The notes beneath the pieces were generated by a model. The model saw nothing but the letters and a program-made list of their open reading frames with translations. It did no database searches and was not told the DNA's origin. The translations under genes were made by a program, and so were the position numbers. This document shows positions 60,018 to 64,000 of a DNA stretch of 64,000 nucleotides, piece by piece; position 1 is the stretch's first letter; the number at the start of each line of letters is the position of its first letter. This DNA comes from Rotaria macrura. Lineage: Eukaryota; Rotifera; Eurotatoria; Philodinida; Philodinidae. Location of the stretch: assembly GCA_900239685.1 (NCBI GenBank), contig OENT01000485.1:44266-108265 (forward strand), given 5' to 3'.

Positions 60018-61853
60018 TCAATCGATTATTAAACGAAATCTGCATCTCGACATTTCACAATAAAAATTATTTTTTTTTAATCTTCCTCCTGATCGTTTGA
60101 TTAACCACTGCAAAAACGCTGATTCCTGCAGTTCTTGAAATAGATACATTTCATTCGGTAACGACATGCTGAGAAACGACAGTTTTTTTAAATTACATAT
60201 TAGAACTGCTATCACTTGATCGGAATCAAAATAATTCATAATTAATCGTTTCATGTTTGGAAATATATCACATAAACATGTAATATCATTTTCTTCTGAC
60301 TCCAATGATTCCATATGAGTAATTTTTAATTGCTCTACTTGTTTAAATTGAACACCAAGAAAGCATCCTTTTCGTAACATATTCATCAGATCGATATAAG
60401 CAATATCAATCGACATTTTTCTTGGATGGTTTTTGAGAATATCGAAAAATAATTCTGAATCGATTTCACTCTTAAATATAACCATTTGAATTGAAGATAG
60501 ATTTAAAAATAGATTCAATCGATTATAATCTACGTCCCCTGATATCGAATCGATTTCCAATGTTTGAATATTAGTAAAACGATCAGCCAATATTGCCAAT
60601 TTCGACATGTGTCTTAAAATAAAACAACGTACATTCGACATGTCATTAACTTTCGCTGTTGATTCTCGATGGGCTAGATTTCCATCGTAAATAAATTGAT
60701 CATTCAAATATGGAACTGTATATATGTATAGAAAATTCGTATTCGAATCACAATGATACGTTACATACCATTTTTTTTCTATTAACCAAAAGTCTGTCAT
60801 AAAGCCTTTAATGAATTCTTTCAGATCGATATGAAGCACATACGAAGCGAAGAAAAATTTGAAGGTTTCTAAGTGAGGTAGATTGTTTCGAATAAAATTT
60901 TCCCATGTATGACCATCGACTAATATTGCTGCGTCGTATGTATTGAATCGGTCACACTTTAATTCCAAATATTTCAATTGACTGAAAAATGATAATTTTT
61001 CCAAAAAATATGGACTTTTCTGTTCTGAGTCAAACTTGTCGATTTTTAGCCGGACCACTGTTTTAAATTTTATTTCTTGATTAAATGGCGTATCAAATTT
61101 AGTTTCGTGAATATGAATCGATTTCATATTCAACGAGTGAAAATGAATCCATTCAATTGCATGCGTATAAATCCAAGAAAATTCGTAATATTCAATAGGA
61201 GATTTACGATTTTCGATTGTCTTATAAATTCCTGTAAAAAATAATTTTCTACTATTCCATTTAAAATATTTTAACGTTTTAATTTCGAATAATATCTGAT
61301 CACGGATTGGTTCGATTATATCACTAAACAACGATGTATAGTTTTCAGAAATGATTGACAAATATTTCAATTGTTGAAAATTCGATGTTAGCAAAATTAT
61401 CGATAGTAATTCATTTTCATTGCAATCTACCAGCGATAATGACCGAAGCCTAGGATAAAATAACTTAATGGGATATTGCAATAAACATTGTTGAACATTT
61501 GTGAATGAAAAATAGTTATTTGACAAAGTCAATGATCTAACATGTTGAGAATTCAATGGTAAAGTTTGGATAACATTAAATTGTCTTCTTGTTAAAAGAT
61601 GATTGAAATTCAAATGATAAGAATTATATGAATGTAATAAAAATTGTATACGACTGCTAATCTGATCGAATGCATAAATAATTTCATGAAAATATAAATA
61701 ATCGAACAACATAAATATTAATTCATTTGGTAAATCTTCTGATGTTGTTCTATGAATCTGTTTTGAGGCTTGTCTTTGTTGAAGAAAATGATTATCTTCA
61801 TCAATATTATTCTTTCTAACATTTTTAATACCAAAACATCGTCCGAAACACAT
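60018..61853 (-). CDS. F-box protein with degenerate leucine-rich repeats
   Basis: Single-exon protein of 611 residues on the minus strand. The F-box lies near residues 37-75 and starts EDLPNELIFMLFDYLYFHEI, the usual LPxE...L..YL pattern. The remaining sequence has repeated leucine-rich motifs such as VRSLTLSNNYF, LRSLSLVDCNENE, LKYLSII and LKYLELKCDRF, with irregular spacing. Proteins of this layout form very large families in bdelloid rotifers. By analogy it would be an SCF ubiquitin-ligase substrate adaptor, binding Skp1 through the F-box and a client through the repeats; no client can be proposed. The frame is open and intact. A hammerhead ribozyme remnant lies about 250 bp upstream of its start on the same strand. 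Confidence 0.8.
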   Translation of the reverse strand: MCFGRCFGIKNVRKNNIDEDNHFLQQRQASKQIHRTTSEDLPNELIFMLFDYLYFHEIIYAFDQISSRIQFLLHSYNSYHLNFNHLLTRRQFNVIQTLPLNSQHVRSLTLSNNYFSFTNVQQCLLQYPIKLFYPRLRSLSLVDCNENELLSIILLTSNFQQLKYLSIISENYTSLFSDIIEPIRDQILFEIKTLKYFKWNSRKLFFTGIYKTIENRKSPIEYYEFSWIYTHAIEWIHFHSLNMKSIHIHETKFDTPFNQEIKFKTVVRLKIDKFDSEQKSPYFLEKLSFFSQLKYLELKCDRFNTYDAAILVDGHTWENFIRNNLPHLETFKFFFASYVLHIDLKEFIKGFMTDFWLIEKKWYVTYHCDSNTNFLYIYTVPYLNDQFIYDGNLAHRESTAKVNDMSNVRCFILRHMSKLAILADRFTNIQTLEIDSISGDVDYNRLNLFLNLSSIQMVIFKSEIDSELFFDILKNHPRKMSIDIAYIDLMNMLRKGCFLGVQFKQVEQLKITHMESLESEENDITCLCDIFPNMKRLIMNYFDSDQVIAVLICNLKKLSFLSMSLPNEMYLFQELQESAFLQWLIKRSGGRLKKNNFYCEMSRCRFRLIID

Positions 61854-62098
61854 TTTTCATAAATTAGTATATATGTTGAATGCATTTTCATATTTCGACT
61901 TGTTTCTTTAGCCAAACTTTCACATATTTGATAAGACAACGTTGTTTCTATTTGCACAATGATACCTATCTCAAAAAGTCATACTTTTGTAATAATAAAG
62001 AAAACTATTCATCCAATCGAAAATCTTAGACAAAAATAGGCCCAGCTTAAAAAGAATTCAGGATGTGGGTGTGTTTGTGCAAGTTAGATTTCTAGCTG

Positions 62099-62145
62099 CA
62101 TACGACGAGTTTCGACTGTTGCTTTGGCAGTCATCATCAGGTATG
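62099..62145 (-). ncRNA. Hammerhead ribozyme motif (type I, near-complete)
   Basis: Read on the minus strand: stem I 5' strand CAUAC (62145-62141), catalytic box CUGAUGA (62140-62134), one extra U, stem II GACUG ... CAGUC with a 9-nt loop (62132-62114), box GAAAC (62113-62109), UC, cleavage triplet GUC (62106-62104), then GUAUG (62103-62099) pairing fully with the first strand. Both invariant boxes, the GUC site and two 5-bp stems are present in correct order. Stem III is minimal, as in the hammerheads of Penelope-like elements, where cleavage works through dimers. The extra U before stem II could weaken activity. It probably marks an old retroelement. Confidence 0.72.
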
Positions 62146-62799
62146 TTTGAATGTAATTAAGAAACAGCGTGGACCATCTCTTATCGCTATGACACATCAA
62201 TCTGTTAATCTCAACTCTTGCTATTCAGCAGCCCATTATAAGGCGAAAATTTCAATAAAATGATTATGTATGCTTGAAGTAAAATTATTAAATAAATGCA
62301 GAGTTAATTTCGTCAACGCGTTTCGTGTTATTTATTGAAATATTGAACACTCTTGAGGGCTCTGAACTTTATATTATGAGGTAAGGAAAGGAATTTTTAC
62401 AAAGAATGACTGAATTCAACACAAAATTGAGTAAAGAGATTAGGGGATAAGAAAGTATTAGGAAATCAAATAAGATAATATAAACAGAAAAACCAAAACC
62501 AAAACGAAAAATTTCTATTATGATGTAACTAGAATTTAGGAAAATTCGTACGTATATTTTACAAATGTGGAACAAAATTCATATGAATACTTTACGAATT
62601 AGGAGATCGGTCGCTGTAACAATAATAAAATACAGTTTTAAGGGTGACTTGCCGTTTAGACGAAGCTTTAATTTAGAGTAGACTTGTGTAATGTCATATG
62701 ATATGAAAAGATATTGTCCTTATGCGATGTTAGTTGATATTCTCTCTAAAAAACGAAGTTTTTCAGTACCTTTTAAATTTCTGTCTTTTACCAGATCGT

Positions 62800-62902
62800 A
62801 GAACCCCCTAAAAACGGTTCTGCAAGAGAAAAAAGGGTTCAAGTGCCCTTTGGAACAATCTTTTTCTTGCACAGAACCACTTTTGGGGGTTCCGCGGTCG
62901 GG
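62800..62902. repeat. Imperfect inverted repeat with GGTTCTG/AGAACC words
   Basis: The left arm starts AGAACCCCCTAAAAACGG. The right arm, reverse-complemented, reads GAACCCCCAAAAGTGGTTCT. The arms of about 40 bp share GGTTCTG and GCAAGA-AAAA blocks. GGTTCTG recurs just downstream at about 62923. A possible small MITE; ends and duplication are not resolved. Confidence 0.45.
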
Positions 62903-63059
62903 CAAAACACAGAATCAAAAAAGGTTCTGTAAAAATCCTTTTTCTTATAGATTTGCCTCCCATGCGATGCGAATTAATGTTGTCTTTTATACGATTGAAA
63001 TAAATATTGTATAAATAAGTGGTACTTGAGGATATGTTAAATAGACTTACATGATTTTT

Positions 63060-63110
63060 AGCAATCTATACGATGCGTTTCGACTGTTGCTGAGACCTTG
63101 TTCTTCATGT
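63060..63110 (-). ncRNA. Decayed second hammerhead ribozyme copy
   Basis: Shares the 15-base word GTTTCGACTGTTGCT (plus strand, 63077-63091) with the hammerhead at 62099-62145 and keeps the GAAAC box, the CAGUC strand and a CGUAU strand. The CUGAUGA box is degraded (AUGAAGA), so it is unlikely to cleave. It is in the same orientation, about 970 bp from the other copy. Confidence 0.5.
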
Positions 63111-63737
63111 TTCTTTAAAATGAATTGCTAAAGATGAAAAATCAATAAATTTTAATATCTGACAGCTATATATTCGAATTGATAATGCTGTTTTCAATAA
63201 GGAAGTTGTAAGATAGATCGGTGATGAAATAAAAGCACAGAATGGGAATGAGTCGAGGGAAATATTATATTTTTGAATAAATTGTAGGAATTTTTATGAA
63301 TTGGTGTGTGAAATTTTCAGACAGGCGTACTTTTGGCATAATATGATACGTTTTGACAAAGGCTGAGGTAATTGTGTAGGAATGTTCGTTGGATTTCAGG
63401 CATATGACCTCTTTCAATGGTTTTAGTAGGTTTGTGCATTTTAGTGGTGAGGCCCTCGTTACCGATCTAAGAGTTCTGAGTGGTTTTTCAGTTGATCGTC
63501 CTATGTGATTAAGATAACTATGTTTCGGTGTAGGCTAGCACTTAGCTACTGGTTTAAGTGGTGTATAAGTCAGCTGACTTTTGTGTATAGGTGGAAGCTA
63601 ATAAGGAAGAGATTTTATGCTGCTGAAAATTTTGATATGGGTGGTAAAAGTCTACGTGTTTAGAATTGACATTTATATTGAGAAGGGCTTGAATATGTCG
63701 CGGAGTCGGTATAAGGTGTTTTGAATGTTCCTGGCAG

Positions 63738-64000
63738 AGATGGGCACGGTTCAGTGTTTTCAAAATTTAAACCGAACCGAAACCGACATGTCTAAAACCG
63801 AACCGAACCGAACCGAACCGAAAAGGAAAATTCTGAAACTCGACTGTAGACAATTAAAACTATGTGATTTTTATTTGAGCTCGTTCATCTTGTTCTGGAT
63901 GATTGTTATCTATTGTATCTATGTTTGTGTAAATCTACGTATGTTTAGTTATTATTTTATTTTCCTTATGCATGTCCAAAGTAGTGAGGTTTGTATATGT
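63738..64000. repeat. CCGAA/AACCG word array at the window edge
   Basis: At 63765-63820 there are repeated ACCGA and CCGAA words, including four perfect tandem CCGAA units. They are preceded by GAGATGGGCACGGTT, which resembles a hAT-type terminus. It is probably the left part of another word-repeat MITE whose right end lies outside the window. Confidence 0.45.

Noticed and set aside
1-64000. CRISPR arrays, operons, phage or bacterial defence systems
   Set aside because: None present. Spliced genes and transposon types show this is animal nuclear DNA, and the tandem repeats lack repeat-spacer structure.

Overview
This is nuclear DNA from a small invertebrate, most likely a bdelloid rotifer (inference). 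The reasons are AT-rich sequence, many 48-70 bp GT-AG introns beside a few kilobase ones, a long single-exon F-box protein of the kind expanded in bdelloids, two orphan rhodopsin-type receptors in tandem, and many short transposon remnants. No bacterial or organellar gene is visible.

Layout. Positions 1-8.2 kb hold two convergent genes only 68 bp apart: an intermediate filament protein (1542-3909, +) and a DUF4062-NACHT ATPase (3978-8216, -) whose 3' end is missing. Positions 8.3-17.3 kb are almost gene-free, with one unexplained exon pair near 12.1-12.5 kb. An MPPED-type metallophosphoesterase lies at 17337-18135 (+). Two near-identical GPCR genes (19926-20910 and 24115-25195, both -) flank a clean 171-bp hAT-type MITE. 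A tRNA-Thr(AGT) interrupted in its D-loop is at 28.3-28.46 kb. A decayed PEN-2 (gamma-secretase subunit) remnant sits directly upstream of an intact TIM14/DNAJC19 gene (31539-32214, +). A Rab GTPase (36453-40206, +) has a 3-kb first intron that holds a 900-bp Tc1/mariner-type element. A probable GT61-type glycosyltransferase (41993-43432, +) is followed by CDP-diacylglycerol synthase (43690-45661, -).

From about 47 kb to the end the window is dominated by transposon debris. A 3.77-kb hAT-like element (48221-51993) contains a further 255-bp MITE. Several other inverted-repeat elements follow, each built from its own short repeated word (TTCCGG, ATCCGA, AATGCATT, TTTCAATC, CCGAA and others). 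The last clear gene is the F-box protein (60018-61853, -). Just beyond it, on the minus strand, are a nearly complete hammerhead ribozyme (62099-62145) and a decayed second copy about 1 kb away. This is the pattern left by Penelope-like retroelements.

The genes are ordinary cellular functions with separate promoters and do not form a pathway: cytoskeleton, NTPase signalling, mitochondrial import, vesicle traffic, phospholipid synthesis, glycosylation and ubiquitin adaptor. The most unusual material is the ribozyme pair, the split tRNA, the gene-conversion mosaic of the receptors, and the cluster of word-repeat MITEs. Exon boundaries were placed by hand from GT/AG sites, reading-frame continuity and family resemblance. 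No database search was run.
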